A DNA stretch of 64,000 nt, from the NCBI RefSeq assembly GCF_000024025.1, contig NC_013131.1:2604001-2668000 (forward strand), written 5' to 3'. Below are positions 19,230 through 29,166 of the stretch, piece by piece. The translations under genes were made by a program, and so were the position numbers. This DNA is from Catenulispora acidiphila DSM 44928 (GTDB lineage: Bacteria > Actinomycetota > Actinomycetes > Streptomycetales > Catenulisporaceae). Position 1 is the stretch's first letter. Each line of letters begins with the position of its first letter. A model generated the notes under the pieces. It did not search any database, was not told the origin of the DNA, and saw only the letters and a list, made by a program, of their open reading frames with translations.

Positions 19230-20516
19230 GTGACCGCCGGCCGGCACGGGGCCGCGGGACCGGCGATAGCCCAGGCCGCGGCGGTGGTCGCGGTCGTCGG
19301 CTACGACGGATCGCTGCCCGGGCCGGTGGTCCGGCGCGTCTTGGAGTCCTCTGAACTTGTCGTGGGGGTGGCGCGCCACCTCGACGGCATCGGGGTTCCC
19401 GAGCACGTGCGGCGGATCCTGCTGGGCGATGACAACCGCCTGGCCTATGCCCGGCTCACCGCGCACCTGGGCGATCCGAACGCAGGTCCCGCGGTCGTGG
19501 TGACCGCCGGGGACCCCGGGTTCTTCGGCGTGCTGCGCGATCTGCGCGAATCAGGCTTCGAAGTCATCGGCTACCCGGCGCCCGGCCCGGTGGCCGCCAC
19601 CCTGGGCCGGCTGGGGCTGCCGTGGGACGACGCGGTCGTGGTCTGCGTGACCGACGACCGCTCGCTGCAGCGGGCCGCCAACACCGCCCGCGCGCACCCG
19701 AAGGTGGCCATCGTCGCCGCCCCGGAGTTCCCGCCGCACCGGGTCGCCTCGGCCCTGCGCGGCGCCCAGCGCGCCTTCATCGTCGCCCAGCACCTCGGGG
19801 AGCCCGACGAGCGCATCGAGAAGCTCTCGCCCACCGAGGCGGCCGCCCGCGCGGTCTGGGGCGCCGCCGACGCGATCCTGGTGCTGGACGAGGAGCGGCT
19901 GAGCCCGGACTCCCCGCACGACCCGCGCTGGGGTTCCGGCTGGGTGTCGGCGTGGGCCGGGCCCTCGGCCGGCTGGGCCGTGCCGGACAACGCCTTCGTG
20001 GCCCGCGGGCCGCAGGTGCTCCCCGCCGAAATCAGGGCCTTGATACTGGCGCGGCTGGCCCCGCGGCTGGGCGCGATGGTCTGGGAGATCGCGGCCGGAG
20101 CCGGGGCGCTGGCCGTGGAGTGCGCGCGGCTGGGCGCGGCGGTGATCGCCGTGGAGCGCGATCCCGACGCCTGCGAGCGCATATCGCTGAACGCGGTCAT
20201 GCACGGCGTGGACGTCGAGGTGGTCAGCGGCCAGGCGCCGGCGGCACTGGCCACGCTTCCCCGCCCGGACTCGGTGTTCGTGGGCACCGAACGGGCCGAC
20301 ATCGTGCGCGCCTGCGCCACCACCGGCGCGCGGACCGTGGTCACCGCGGTCACCGCGCTGGACCGGCTGCCGGCCATCCGGCAGGCGCTGCGGCTCGGCG
20401 ACCGGCGCGTGGACGGCGTGCAGTTGCAGGCCTCGCGGCTGGCTCCCCGCCCGGGGGACGCGCTGCGGCTGGCGCCGGCGGCGCCGGTATTCGTTCTTTG
20501 GGGTGAGCTTGGGTGA
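19230..20516 (+). CDS. cobL: Precorrin-6Y C5,15-methyltransferase (decarboxylating), CbiE-CbiT fusion
   Basis: This enzyme methylates precorrin-6B at C5 and C15 and decarboxylates the acetate side chain in corrin ring synthesis. The N-terminal half is a tetrapyrrole methylase (VVTAGDPGFFGVLRDL glycine motif and a later FIVAQHLGEPDERIEKL segment). The C-terminal half, from about residue 245, is a class I methyltransferase (VWEIAAGAGALAVECARLGA). The GTG at 19230, six bases after GGGGGA, gives a 428-residue protein, usual for CobL. It heads the corrinoid block with the BluB-CobT fusion and precorrin-2 gene. Confidence 0.9.
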   Translation: MTAGRHGAAGPAIAQAAAVVAVVGYDGSLPGPVVRRVLESSELVVGVARHLDGIGVPEHVRRILLGDDNRLAYARLTAHLGDPNAGPAVVVTAGDPGFFGVLRDLRESGFEVIGYPAPGPVAATLGRLGLPWDDAVVVCVTDDRSLQRAANTARAHPKVAIVAAPEFPPHRVASALRGAQRAFIVAQHLGEPDERIEKLSPTEAAARAVWGAADAILVLDEERLSPDSPHDPRWGSGWVSAWAGPSAGWAVPDNAFVARGPQVLPAEIRALILARLAPRLGAMVWEIAAGAGALAVECARLGAAVIAVERDPDACERISLNAVMHGVDVEVVSGQAPAALATLPRPDSVFVGTERADIVRACATTGARTVVTAVTALDRLPAIRQALRLGDRRVDGVQLQASRLAPRPGDALRLAPAAPVFVLWGELG

Positions 20517-20666
20517 GGACCGGAGCTTTTTAGTCAACCCGATCAGGGGCTGCGTATGCTCTTCCGGGCTTGCGCGCGGCTTTCACAAGCGATACTTGGC
20601 AGCGCCCACGCGAACGCGAACCCCCGCTGACGAGGGGGACACGGGGAACGGGAGCGGGATACGAGC

Positions 20667-23600
20667 ATGGTATGGAACGACAGGATCGAGGAACCCACGG
20701 TGACCGGTGCCGACGATTTCGGGCGTGAAGGCTCCGGGAGGCCGCCGTTCGAGGACGGTTTCCCGCCCGGCGCGCGGCCGTACGACGACAACGCGCCGAC
20801 CACCGAGTTCAGCAGGCTGGTGTTCGACGACGAGGCCGAGTTCCCGGGGCCGCGCAACGGCTCCGCGGGCCCGGGCGGGCCCGGTGGTCCGGGCGGTCCT
20901 GGTGGGCCCGGCGGTCTGGGCAATCCTGGTGGGCCCGGAGGTCCCGGCGGTCCGGGGGGTCCGGGCGGCATGCGGATGACGCGCGACGGCCGCGATCCGC
21001 GCGGCGGGTTCGGCGGTCCGGAGCAGCCGGGGCAGCCGGGGCGTCCTGGTCCTGGCGGACCCGGCGGCGGTCTTGGTGGTCCCAACGGTCCTAATGGTCA
21101 GGGCGGTCCTGGCGGTCTCGGCGCGCCCGGAGGACCGCAGGGCCCGGAGTCGTCGAACCGTCCCACGCGCCCGATCCGCCCGCGTCCGGCCGGCGCCCCC
21201 GGCGGACCGGTGGTCCCGCCCGGCTCACAGTTCCGCGACCAGCCGCCGGCCGGCCCGCGCGGTCCCGTCGACGGACCCGAACGGCGCGGTCCCGGCGATC
21301 CGGGGCGCACGCAGCGTCCGATGATGCCCCCGATGCAGCCGCCGCCGGCCCGCGGCCCGCAGCCCGGCGGTCCCGGTCCCCGCAATCAGGGCCCTGACGC
21401 CCGCGGCGGCTTCGGCGTCCCCCAGCAGCGCGACTCCAACGCCGACTCCGGCCCGGCGCCCCGCCGCTCCCCGGGCGCGCGCGGAGCCGAAGCCCTGCGC
21501 CAGGCCCAGCAGTTCGACGTCTTCCGCCGCGACCCGGTGGTCCCGCAGCAGGCGTCCCCCGCCGACGGCAACGACTTCGACGAGGCGGCCGACCGCACCC
21601 CGCTGCCCCGCGACGACCGGGACCCCCGCGGCCAGGTGGACATCAGCGTCTTCGACGCCGCCCCCGAACCCCCCGACCGCCCCGCCTTCGACCTCCGAGC
21701 CCCCCTCCGCGGCCCGGCCTCCTACGACCAGCCGACGGACATCATCCCGGCCATCCTCGACGAGCCCGCCAACGACTCCTTCGGCCGCCACCCCGCGCCC
21801 GAGGAAGCGCAGCCCTTCGGCACCCCCCAGCCCTTCGCCGCACCGCAGCCGGAAGAGCAGGGCTTCCCGAACACCGGCACCGCGAGCTTCGGCGCACAGC
21901 CCTTCGGCGCACAGCCCTTCGGCACGGACAACGCCGAGCCCGGTTTCGGTACCCAGCAAGGCTTTCCGCCCGCAAGCTTCGGCGAGGACCCGGCCGCCAT
22001 CGACGGCCAGCAGCGCTTCGCCGGCGACAACCAGCCCTTCGGCGCCCCGCAAGGCTTCCCGCCGGCCGGCGAGCCGAGTTTCGGCGCACCGCAAGGTTTC
22101 CCGCAGGGCGAGGACGCCCCGGGCATCGACGGCCAGCACCACTTCGGTCGCGACAATCAGGCATTCGGCGGCGACCCGAGTTTTGGCGGCGACCCGGGTT
22201 TTGGCGGCGACCCCAGTTTCGGCGCGCAGCAAGGCTTCCCCCAGGGCGAAGATGCTCCAGGGATCGACGGCCAGCAGCGTTTCGGCCGGGACAATCAGGG
22301 CTTTGGCGGCCAGCAGGGCTTCCCGCAGAGTGACGATGCTCCCGGGATCGACGGGCAGCAGCGCTTCGGTCGGGACAATCAGGGCTTCGGTGCACAGCAG
22401 GGTTTCCCGCAGGGCGAAGATGCTCCTGGCATTGATGGTCAGCAGCGCTTCGGTGGCCAGCAAGGTTTCCCGCAGGGCGAGGATGTTCCTGGCATTGATG
22501 GTCAGCAGCGCTTCGGTGGCCAGCAAGGTTTCCCGCAGGGCGAGGATGTTCCTGGCATTGATGGTCAGCAGCGCTTTGGTGGGCAACAGGGCTTCCCGCA
22601 GGGCGAGGATGTTCCTGGCATTGATGGTCAGCAGCGCTTTGGTGGGCAACAGGGCTTCCCGCAGGGCGAGGATGCTCCTGGCATTGATGGTCAGCAGCGC
22701 TTCGGTGGTCAGCAGGGCTTCCCGCAGGGCGAGGATGCTCCCAGCATCGATGGCCAGCACCACTTCGGTCGCGACAACCAGCCCTTCGGCGCGGAAGCCG
22801 GCGAGGCCGGATTCGGTGCCCCGCAAGGGTTCCCGCCTGTCGGTGGGTTCGGTGCGGATGAGGCTGTCTTCGATGGTCCGCAGGGTTTCCCGGCTGGTGG
22901 CGAGCCGTCCTTCAATGGTCGGCAGGGTTTACCGAACGGTGCGCAGGGCTTCCCGCCCGCTGCCGACGAGCCCGTGTTCCCCACCGCGCAGGATGCGCAC
23001 TCCGCGGGGATCGACCCGCAGGCGACGTTCGGGGGTCCGCAGGCTTTCGCGCCGCAGGCCGGTAACGATCCGTCGTTCGGGACGCGGCCGGTGGTGGAGG
23101 AGACTCCGTTCGGGTCCGCTACCGAGTCCGGGCATGCCGCTCCGGTGTTCGGTGCGCCGGAGGGCGGGATGCCGTCGTTCGGTGATCGGCCGCTGACTCC
23201 GAACACGAGCCCTGATTACGGTCTGGGTGCTGGTGTCGGCGGTGGGGAGCCGCAGGCTGAGCCGCCGCTGGGTGCTCATCTGGATCCGCCGCGGTTCGAG
23301 CCCGCGCCGCCGGTGTTCGACGATCCCGCCGAGGGTGTCGAGTTCGGGGGTGCCGGGGAGGAGGCCGGGCCGGTGTTCGCGACGCCGACGGTGGCGATCG
23401 CGCCGGTCGAGCCGGTCGGGGAGTACGCCGAGGACGCGGTGCTCGACGAGGACGCCGATGGCGACGCCGAGCCGGAGATGCTCGTCCCGTGGGCGGCCAC
23501 CAGCGCTGAGAACGCCGACGCCGGGGAGCTGGAGGGCCAGGGCCCGAACCAGCCCGCCGGGCCCGACGACCTCTACGACGCCGAGCTCTATGACACCGAC

Positions 23601-25409
23601 CTCCGTGACACCGACCCCTACGACGCCGACGGCGAGCCCTACGACGACGTCCCGCGCGTCCCGCCGTACGACGACGCCGAGCTCGCCGCCGTGCACCGCG
23701 TCATCCGCGAGCGCCGCGACGTGCGCTCGACCTTCCTGCCCGACGCGATCCCGGACGAGGTCCTGACCCGCGTCCTGGAGGCCGCGCACACCGCGCCGAG
23801 CGTCGGCTTCTCGCAGCCGTGGGACTTCCTCGTGCTGCGCAGCCGGGAGACCCGGCAGGCCGTGCACGACCTGGCCGCCCGGCAGCGCGACGCCTACTCC
23901 GCCTCGCTGCCCAAGGCGCGGCAGCGGGCCTTCAAGGACCTGAAGATCGAGGCCATCCTCGACACCCCGGTCAACATCGTCGTGACCTGCGATCCGACCC
24001 GCGGCGGGCGGCACACGCTGGGCCGGCACTCGCAGCCGCAGATGGCGCCGTACAGCGCCGCGCTGGCGGTGGAGAACCTGTGGCTGGCCGCGCGCGCCGA
24101 GGGCTTGGGCGTCGGCTGGGTGTCGTTCTTCGACGAGCGCGAGCTGACCCGCACCCTGGATCTGCCCGACCACCTGTCGGTCGTGGCGTACCTGTGCGTC
24201 GGCTTCGTCCACGAGTTCCCGGGCGAGCCGGAGCTGTCCGGCTCCGGCTGGGCCAAGCGGCGTCCGCTGGCCTGGGCGGTGCACGACGAGCAGTACGGCC
24301 GCCGCGCGCTGCCGGGCAGCCACCCGGTGTCGCTGCTGGAGGAGACGCTCGCCGCGATCGGCCCGCTGGACAAGCCCGCGCGCGACGCCGCGATCGCCCG
24401 CCACGAGGTGATGACCAAGCCGGCCGGGTCGCTGGGCGTCCTGGAGGACGTCTCGATCCAGCTCGCCGGGCTGGCCGGGGTCTTCCCGCCGCCGATCCCC
24501 GAGCCCGCCGCGGTCGCGGTGTTCGCCGCCGACCACGGCGTGCACGCCCAGGGCGTCACGCCCTGGCCGCAGGAGGTCACCGCGCAGATGGTGCTCAACT
24601 TCCTGGCCGGCGGCGCGGTGGTCAACGCCTTCGCGCACCAGATCGGCGCCGAGGTGTGCGTGGTGGACGTCGGGGTGAACGCCGAGCTGCCGCAGCAGAC
24701 CGGGCTGGTCCCGCGCAAGATCCGCTACGGCACCGCGGACCTGGCCGAGGGCCCGGCGATGACCCGCGAGGAGGCGCTGACCGCGATCGAGGTCGGCGTC
24801 GAGACCGCGCGGGACCTGGTCGCCGCCGGCAACAAGGTGCTGCTGACCGGCGACATGGGCATCGCGAACACCACCGCGAGCGCGGCGCTGATCGCGGCGT
24901 TCACCGGCGCCTCGCCGACCCAGGTCACCGGGTACGGCACCGGGATAGACGAGCAGACCTACGCGCACAAGGTGGACGTGGTGCGCCGGGCCCTGGACCT
25001 GCACCGGCCGGACCCGGGCGACCCGCTCGGCGTGCTGGCCGCGGTCGGCGGGCTGGAGCACGCGGCGCTGGCCGGGTTCATCCTGGGCGCGGCGAGCCTG
25101 CGCGTCCCGGTGATCCTGGACGGCGTGATCGCCGGCGCCGCGGCGCTGGTGGCCCAGGCGCTCGCGCCGGAGGCCACCGACGCCATGGTCGCCGGGCACC
25201 GCTCGGCCGAGTCCGGGCACCAGCTCGCGCTCGAGGCCCTGGGCGTGGTCCCGCTGATCGATCTCGAATTGCGGTTGGGGGAGGGCAGCGGCGCGGTGCT
25301 GGCTCTACCGTTGGTGCAGGCGGCTGTGCGCGCGCTGCGGGACGTGGCCACTTTCGAGTCGGCCGGGGTCGCCGGGCGCGCGGACGACGACGACGAGAAC
25401 GCCGCCTAG
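20667..25409 (+). CDS. cobT: BluB-CobT fusion with giant disordered repeat arm
   Basis: A 1580-residue protein for the lower-ligand branch of cobalamin synthesis. Residues 1-170 include collagen-like GPG/GXY runs, 170-340 are Pro/Arg-rich, and 340-800 are Phe-Gly-Gln repeats, many reading [15 protein letters not shown]. Residues 860-1000 are strongly acidic. Residues about 1005-1215 form a BluB-type flavin-destructase domain ([14 protein letters not shown], then [15 protein letters not shown]), which makes 5,6-dimethylbenzimidazole from FMNH2. Residues about 1220-1575 form CobT ([26 protein letters not shown]), with catalytic Glu1539 in LRLGEGSGA, which attaches that base to nicotinate mononucleotide. 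Making and using the base in one chain is logical. The arm has no known function. ATG 20667 is the natural start. Confidence 0.92.
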   Translation: MVWNDRIEEPTVTGADDFGREGSGRPPFEDGFPPGARPYDDNAPTTEFSRLVFDDEAEFPGPRNGSAGPGGPGGPGGPGGPGGLGNPGGPGGPGGPGGPGGMRMTRDGRDPRGGFGGPEQPGQPGRPGPGGPGGGLGGPNGPNGQGGPGGLGAPGGPQGPESSNRPTRPIRPRPAGAPGGPVVPPGSQFRDQPPAGPRGPVDGPERRGPGDPGRTQRPMMPPMQPPPARGPQPGGPGPRNQGPDARGGFGVPQQRDSNADSGPAPRRSPGARGAEALRQAQQFDVFRRDPVVPQQASPADGNDFDEAADRTPLPRDDRDPRGQVDISVFDAAPEPPDRPAFDLRAPLRGPASYDQPTDIIPAILDEPANDSFGRHPAPEEAQPFGTPQPFAAPQPEEQGFPNTGTASFGAQPFGAQPFGTDNAEPGFGTQQGFPPASFGEDPAAIDGQQRFAGDNQPFGAPQGFPPAGEPSFGAPQGFPQGEDAPGIDGQHHFGRDNQAFGGDPSFGGDPGFGGDPSFGAQQGFPQGEDAPGIDGQQRFGRDNQGFGGQQGFPQSDDAPGIDGQQRFGRDNQGFGAQQGFPQGEDAPGIDGQQRFGGQQGFPQGEDVPGIDGQQRFGGQQGFPQGEDVPGIDGQQRFGGQQGFPQGEDVPGIDGQQRFGGQQGFPQGEDAPGIDGQQRFGGQQGFPQGEDAPSIDGQHHFGRDNQPFGAEAGEAGFGAPQGFPPVGGFGADEAVFDGPQGFPAGGEPSFNGRQGLPNGAQGFPPAADEPVFPTAQDAHSAGIDPQATFGGPQAFAPQAGNDPSFGTRPVVEETPFGSATESGHAAPVFGAPEGGMPSFGDRPLTPNTSPDYGLGAGVGGGEPQAEPPLGAHLDPPRFEPAPPVFDDPAEGVEFGGAGEEAGPVFATPTVAIAPVEPVGEYAEDAVLDEDADGDAEPEMLVPWAATSAENADAGELEGQGPNQPAGPDDLYDAELYDTDLRDTDPYDADGEPYDDVPRVPPYDDAELAAVHRVIRERRDVRSTFLPDAIPDEVLTRVLEAAHTAPSVGFSQPWDFLVLRSRETRQAVHDLAARQRDAYSASLPKARQRAFKDLKIEAILDTPVNIVVTCDPTRGGRHTLGRHSQPQMAPYSAALAVENLWLAARAEGLGVGWVSFFDERELTRTLDLPDHLSVVAYLCVGFVHEFPGEPELSGSGWAKRRPLAWAVHDEQYGRRALPGSHPVSLLEETLAAIGPLDKPARDAAIARHEVMTKPAGSLGVLEDVSIQLAGLAGVFPPPIPEPAAVAVFAADHGVHAQGVTPWPQEVTAQMVLNFLAGGAVVNAFAHQIGAEVCVVDVGVNAELPQQTGLVPRKIRYGTADLAEGPAMTREEALTAIEVGVETARDLVAAGNKVLLTGDMGIANTTASAALIAAFTGASPTQVTGYGTGIDEQTYAHKVDVVRRALDLHRPDPGDPLGVLAAVGGLEHAALAGFILGAASLRVPVILDGVIAGAAALVAQALAPEATDAMVAGHRSAESGHQLALEALGVVPLIDLELRLGEGSGAVLALPLVQAAVRALRDVATFESAGVAGRADDDDENAA
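22398..22775 (+). repeat. Six tandem 63-bp repeats inside the bluB-cobT gene
   Basis: Units start at 22398, 22461, 22524, 22587, 22650 and 22713. Each encodes 21 residues of the type [20 protein letters not shown]. Units 2 to 5 differ at only a few silent or Ala/Val positions, while unit 6 is more diverged. Older 84-bp relatives with an extra GRDNQ segment lie just upstream (about 22080-22397), along with 18-bp GGDPSF repeats near 22160-22220. Confidence 0.95.
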
Positions 25410-25448
25410 CCGACCGCCCCTGCGAGCGACACAGGAAACACCACAGCG

Positions 25449-26666
25449 ATGAGCGCCATGACCGACCCCGCCCCCGTCTATCCCGCCGCGCTGCGGCTGG
25501 CCGGCCGGCGGGTGGTGGTGATCGGCGGCGGCCCGGTGGCCCAGCGCCGCGTGCTGGGCCTGCTGGACGCCCGCGCCGACGTGCTGGTCGTCGCCCCCGA
25601 GGCGACGCCGGCGATCGAGGCGCTGGCCGACGGCGGCGAGATCGTCTGGGAGCCGCGGCCGTACCGCGACGGCGACCTGGCCCAGGCCTGGTACGCCGTG
25701 GCCGCCGCCGACGACCCGGCGGTGAACGGCGCGGTGGCGCGCGAGGCCGAGGCCGGGCGGGTGTTCTGCTCCCGCGCCGACTCCGCCGAGGACTCCACGG
25801 CGTGGACCCCGGCCGTCGGGCGCCACGACGGCGTCACGGTCGCGGTGATCGGCGGCGGCGACCCGCGCCGCGCCGTGGACGTCCGCGACGGCGTCCTGGA
25901 AGGGCTTCGCGACGGAACCCTGGCCGCCCCTCACCACCGCGGCCGGACCCCCGGCGTGGCGCTGGTCGGCGGCGGACCCGGCGACCCGGACCTGATCACC
26001 GTGCGCGGCCGCCGGCTGCTGGCCGAGGCCGACGTGGTGGTCGCCGACCGGCTCGGCCCGCGCGGGCTGCTGGACGAGCTGGCGCCGGACGTGGAGATCG
26101 TCGACGCCTCGAAGATCCCCTACGGCCGCTCGCTGGCCCAGGAGGCGATCAACGAGCTGCTGATCGAGCGCGCGAAGGCCGGCAAGTTCGTGGTCCGGCT
26201 CAAGGGCGGCGACCCGTTCGTCTTCGGCCGCGGCTTCGAGGAGGTGCTGGCCTGCGCCGAGGCCGGCGTGCCGTGCTCGGTGGTCCCGGGCATCACCAGC
26301 TCGATCTCGGTGCCGGCGCTGGCCGGCATCCCGGTCACGCACCGCGGCGTGGCGCACGAGTTCACCGTGGTCTCCGGCCACGTCGCCCCGGACAACCCCA
26401 AGTCCCTGGTGGACTGGGCCGCCCTGGGCCGGATGACCGGCACGCTGGTGATCCTGATGGGCATCGAGCGCATAGCCGCGATCGCCGAGACGCTGCTGGC
26501 CCACGGCCGCGGCCCCGAGACCCCGGTCGCGGTGATCCAGGAGGGCACGATGCCCGGCGAGCGCCGGGTGCAGACCACGCTGGGCATGATCGGCGAGGCG
26601 GTGGCCGAGGCCGGGATCCGTCCGCCGGCGATCGTGGTGGTCGGACCGGTCGTCGGGCTCGTCTGA
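25449..26666 (+). CDS. cysG: Uroporphyrinogen-III C-methyltransferase with precorrin-2 dehydrogenase domain (CysG-like)
   Basis: The enzyme makes precorrin-2 from uroporphyrinogen III with SAM and can oxidise it to sirohydrochlorin, the branch point between siroheme and cobalamin. Residues 10-150 are the NAD-binding dehydrogenase (VVVIGGGPVAQRRVLGL). Residues 165-405 are the methyltransferase (GVALVGGGPGDPDLITVRG, VVRLKGGDPFVFGRG). At 405 residues it lacks much of the central dimerisation segment of E. coli CysG. It follows the BluB-CobT gene by 39 bp, and AAGGCGACC is repeated in the 3' flank. Confidence 0.92.
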   Translation: MSAMTDPAPVYPAALRLAGRRVVVIGGGPVAQRRVLGLLDARADVLVVAPEATPAIEALADGGEIVWEPRPYRDGDLAQAWYAVAAADDPAVNGAVAREAEAGRVFCSRADSAEDSTAWTPAVGRHDGVTVAVIGGGDPRRAVDVRDGVLEGLRDGTLAAPHHRGRTPGVALVGGGPGDPDLITVRGRRLLAEADVVVADRLGPRGLLDELAPDVEIVDASKIPYGRSLAQEAINELLIERAKAGKFVVRLKGGDPFVFGRGFEEVLACAEAGVPCSVVPGITSSISVPALAGIPVTHRGVAHEFTVVSGHVAPDNPKSLVDWAALGRMTGTLVILMGIERIAAIAETLLAHGRGPETPVAVIQEGTMPGERRVQTTLGMIGEAVAEAGIRPPAIVVVGPVVGLV

Positions 26667-26779
26667 GACCGCGCGCCGCAAGGCGACCAAGGCGACCAAG
26701 GCGCCGCCGAGGAGCCGGGCGTTCCTTTACACCGGGCTTATTGACCACCGGCTTATCCGCCGGCCGCTGTACTAGCAGC

Positions 26780-27442
26780 ATGAGCCAGGACCAGGACCCG
26801 ATCGACGAGACTCGGCGTTTCGAGCCGGTCGATCCCTACAACATCCCCGCGGCCGGCGCCGGGTCGCCGCCGCCCGGCCACGAGGGCTACCAGCCGGAGT
26901 TCGAGCAGCAGCCCTACGGCACACCGCCGCAGCAGCCGCCGAAGCCGGGCTTCAAGCAGCGCCTGACCCGGCTCGGTCCGCTGAAGCTGGCGGTGCTCGG
27001 CGCCGCCGGGGTGATCGTGCTCGGCGGTGCCGCGTGGGGGACGACGGCGGCGCTGCAGTCGTCGGGCTCGTCCTCGAACGCCGCGGTGGGGGCGCCGGCC
27101 GTCAGCCAGTCGCCGGGCGCCGACGCGACGACCGGCGGCAACGGCAAGCACAAAGGCGGGAAGCTCGCCCGGGTCAAGATCACCCAGCTCGGAACCGGCG
27201 GTTTCACCGGGACCGAGGCCAAGGGCAACACGGTGACCGTCGACTACGGCGCCAAGACCAGGTTCGGCACCAAGACGCGTGCCCTCACCTCGGCCGATCT
27301 GAAGGTCGGGATGACCGTGACGGTCCTCGGGCCGGTCCAAGGCGACACCATCAACGCCACCGCGATCGCCGTCCCCGCCAAGTCGGCGAAGAAGCCGGCC
27401 AAGCCGGGAGACTCCGCGAGCTCCACCGGTGGCACCGCCTGA
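26780..27442 (+). CDS. Membrane-anchored DUF5666-like protein
   Basis: A 220-residue protein with a cytoplasmic Pro/Gln-rich N-terminus (1-60), one membrane helix (about 70-92, KLAVLGAAGVIVLGGAAWG) and an external beta-rich domain (125-205). That domain contains NTVTVDYGAKTRF and LTSADLKVGMTVTVLGP, the pattern of DUF5666 repeats. Function is unknown. ATG 26780 has no clear ribosome-binding site. The stop codon lies in a 9-bp tandem duplication (GCCTGACAC, GCCTGACAT). Confidence 0.7.
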   Translation: MSQDQDPIDETRRFEPVDPYNIPAAGAGSPPPGHEGYQPEFEQQPYGTPPQQPPKPGFKQRLTRLGPLKLAVLGAAGVIVLGGAAWGTTAALQSSGSSSNAAVGAPAVSQSPGADATTGGNGKHKGGKLARVKITQLGTGGFTGTEAKGNTVTVDYGAKTRFGTKTRALTSADLKVGMTVTVLGPVQGDTINATAIAVPAKSAKKPAKPGDSASSTGGTA

Positions 27443-27463
27443 CACGCCTGACATCTGAAGGAA

Positions 27464-27502
27464 TGACAAAACTTGAAATCTGTCAGCTGTTAGTTCTATC
27501 GT
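27464..27502 (+). promoter_or_regulatory. Promoter of aldo-keto reductase gene, probably leaderless, with TGACA/TGTCA repeat
   Basis: TTGAAA (27474-27479), a 17-base spacer and TATCGT (27497-27502) place the transcript start within a base or so of the ATG at 27510, predicting a leaderless mRNA. TGACA (27464-27468) and TGTCA (27481-27485) form an inverted repeat straddling the -35, a plausible operator for the TetR protein encoded next to the reductase. Confidence 0.6.
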
Positions 27503-27509
27503 CGTAGGC

Positions 27510-28523
27510 ATGACGACGACTGACAGCTCCTTCACCGCCCGCCGCCTCGGTGCCGCCGGCCCGCGGGTCTTCCCCCTCGGCCTCGGCGCCATGGGCATGT
27601 CCGCCCTGTACGGACCGACCGACCGCGACGAGTCCGTCGCCACCGTGCACGCCGCGCTGGACGCCGGGATCACGCTGATCGACACCGGCGACTTCTACGG
27701 CATGGGCGACAACGAACTGCTGCTGGCCGACGCCCTGCGCGGCGTGGACCGCGACCGCTACCAGCTCAGCGTGAAGTTCGGCGCCCAGCGCGACCCCGGC
27801 GGCGCCTTCATCGGCTTCGACGCCAGCCCGGCGGCGCTGAAGACCTCGCTGGCCTACTCGCTGCGCCGGCTCGGCGTGGACCACCTCGACGTCTACCGTC
27901 CGGCGCGGCTCGACCCGAGCGTGCCGATCGAGGAGACCGTCGGCGCGCTGGCCGAGATGGTGCAGGGCGGCTACATCCGGCACATCGGGCTGTCCGAGGT
28001 CGGCGCCGACACCCTGCGCCGTGCCGCCGCCGTGCACCCGATCTCGGACCTGCAGATCGAGTACTCGCTGATCTCGCGCGGCATGGAGGACTCGATCCTG
28101 CCGGCCGCGCGCGAGCTGGGCATCGGGATCACCGCCTACGGCGTGCTGTCGCGCGGGCTGATCAGCGGCCACTGGAGCAAGGACCGCTCGGGCGAGGGCG
28201 ACTTCCGCGCCGCCTCGCCGCGCTTCCAGGGCGAGAACCTGGACCACAACCTGGCGCTGGTCGAGACGCTGCGCGCGCTCGCCGAGCGCAAGGGCGTCAC
28301 CGTCGCGCAGCTGGCGATCGCGTGGGTCGCGGCGCGGGGCTCGGACATCGTGCCGCTGGTCGGCGCCCGCCGCCGGGACCGGCTGGCCGAGTCGCTGGGC
28401 TCGCTCAGCGTCACGCTGACCGCCGAGGACCTGGCCGAGATCGAGAAGGCGGTGCCCGCCGGGGCGGCGGCCGGCGACCGGTACGAGGCCGGGCAGATGG
28501 CTCACCTCGACTCGGAGAAATAG
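27510..28523 (+). CDS. Aldo/keto reductase family protein
   Basis: A 337-residue NADPH-dependent (beta/alpha)8 barrel. Catalytic Asp and Tyr lie in DTGDFYGMGDNE and the Lys in SVKFGAQ. Where most AKRs have the fourth tetrad residue His (pattern HRxDP), this one reads YRPARLDP, so His appears replaced by Ala. The C-terminal cofactor segment VPLVGARRRDRLAES is normal. It is followed after 9 bp by a TetR gene, an arrangement typical of a self-regulated detoxification or redox operon. Substrate unknown. Confidence 0.88.
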   Translation: MTTTDSSFTARRLGAAGPRVFPLGLGAMGMSALYGPTDRDESVATVHAALDAGITLIDTGDFYGMGDNELLLADALRGVDRDRYQLSVKFGAQRDPGGAFIGFDASPAALKTSLAYSLRRLGVDHLDVYRPARLDPSVPIEETVGALAEMVQGGYIRHIGLSEVGADTLRRAAAVHPISDLQIEYSLISRGMEDSILPAARELGIGITAYGVLSRGLISGHWSKDRSGEGDFRAASPRFQGENLDHNLALVETLRALAERKGVTVAQLAIAWVAARGSDIVPLVGARRRDRLAESLGSLSVTLTAEDLAEIEKAVPAGAAAGDRYEAGQMAHLDSEK

Positions 28524-28532
28524 AGTTCAGCG

Positions 28533-29120
28533 GTGAGCCCCAACAGTCCGCTGACCTCCGAGCGCATCCTGGAGGCGGCGGAGGAAACCCTGCGCCGCTT
28601 CGGTCCGGCCAAGACCAGCGTGGTCGACGTCGCGCGGGCGCTCGGCGTCAGCCACGGGTCGGTGTACCGGCACTTCCCGACCAAGGCAGACCTGCGCGAC
28701 GCCGTGGTCGACCGCTGGCTGCAGCGGATGCATCCCGCGCTGGCGGCGGTCGCCGGCGGTGCGGGGGACGCCGCCGAGCGCGTGCGGCTGCTGCTGTGGA
28801 CGCTGGCGGAGACCAAGTGGACCCGGGCGCAGGACGACCCGGAGTTCTTCGCCGCGTTCGCCGAACTGGCCGAGGAGGCGCGCACCCCGGTGGTGGCGCA
28901 CATCGACTTCGTCGTGGACCAGCTGACCAGTGTCATCACTGAGGGCGTCGCGCGAGGCGAGATCGCTTCGGCGGACCCGAAGATGACGGCGCTGGCGGTG
29001 TTCGACGCCATGGCCAAGTTCCACAACCCGGCGGCGCGCGCGGAGTGGCAGCGCCCGGCCATCGACACGGCCTTCGCCGGCGTCTGGGCTCTGCTGCGGG
29101 ACGGTCTGCTGCCGCGCTGA
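28533..29120 (+). CDS. TetR-family transcriptional regulator
   Basis: A 195-residue repressor. Residues 8-55 form the TetR helix-turn-helix (RILEAAEETLRRFGPAKTSV then VDVARALGVSHGSVYRHFPTK). The C-terminal ligand domain contains WLQRMHPALAAVAGGAG and ends in the usual helices. GTG 28533 lies 9 bp after the reductase stop, so both genes are probably one transcript, and the regulator likely controls that promoter. The ligand is unknown. Confidence 0.88.
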   Translation: MSPNSPLTSERILEAAEETLRRFGPAKTSVVDVARALGVSHGSVYRHFPTKADLRDAVVDRWLQRMHPALAAVAGGAGDAAERVRLLLWTLAETKWTRAQDDPEFFAAFAELAEEARTPVVAHIDFVVDQLTSVITEGVARGEIASADPKMTALAVFDAMAKFHNPAARAEWQRPAIDTAFAGVWALLRDGLLPR

Positions 29121-29166
29121 CCCGGGATTCCGGTTCGGCGGGTCGGATACGGCAGGATCTATCGGC

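Noticed and set aside
19000-20666. Cobalamin riboswitch upstream of cobL or the BluB-CobT gene
   Set aside because: No B12-box-like or core AdoCbl aptamer segments are visible in the short gaps.
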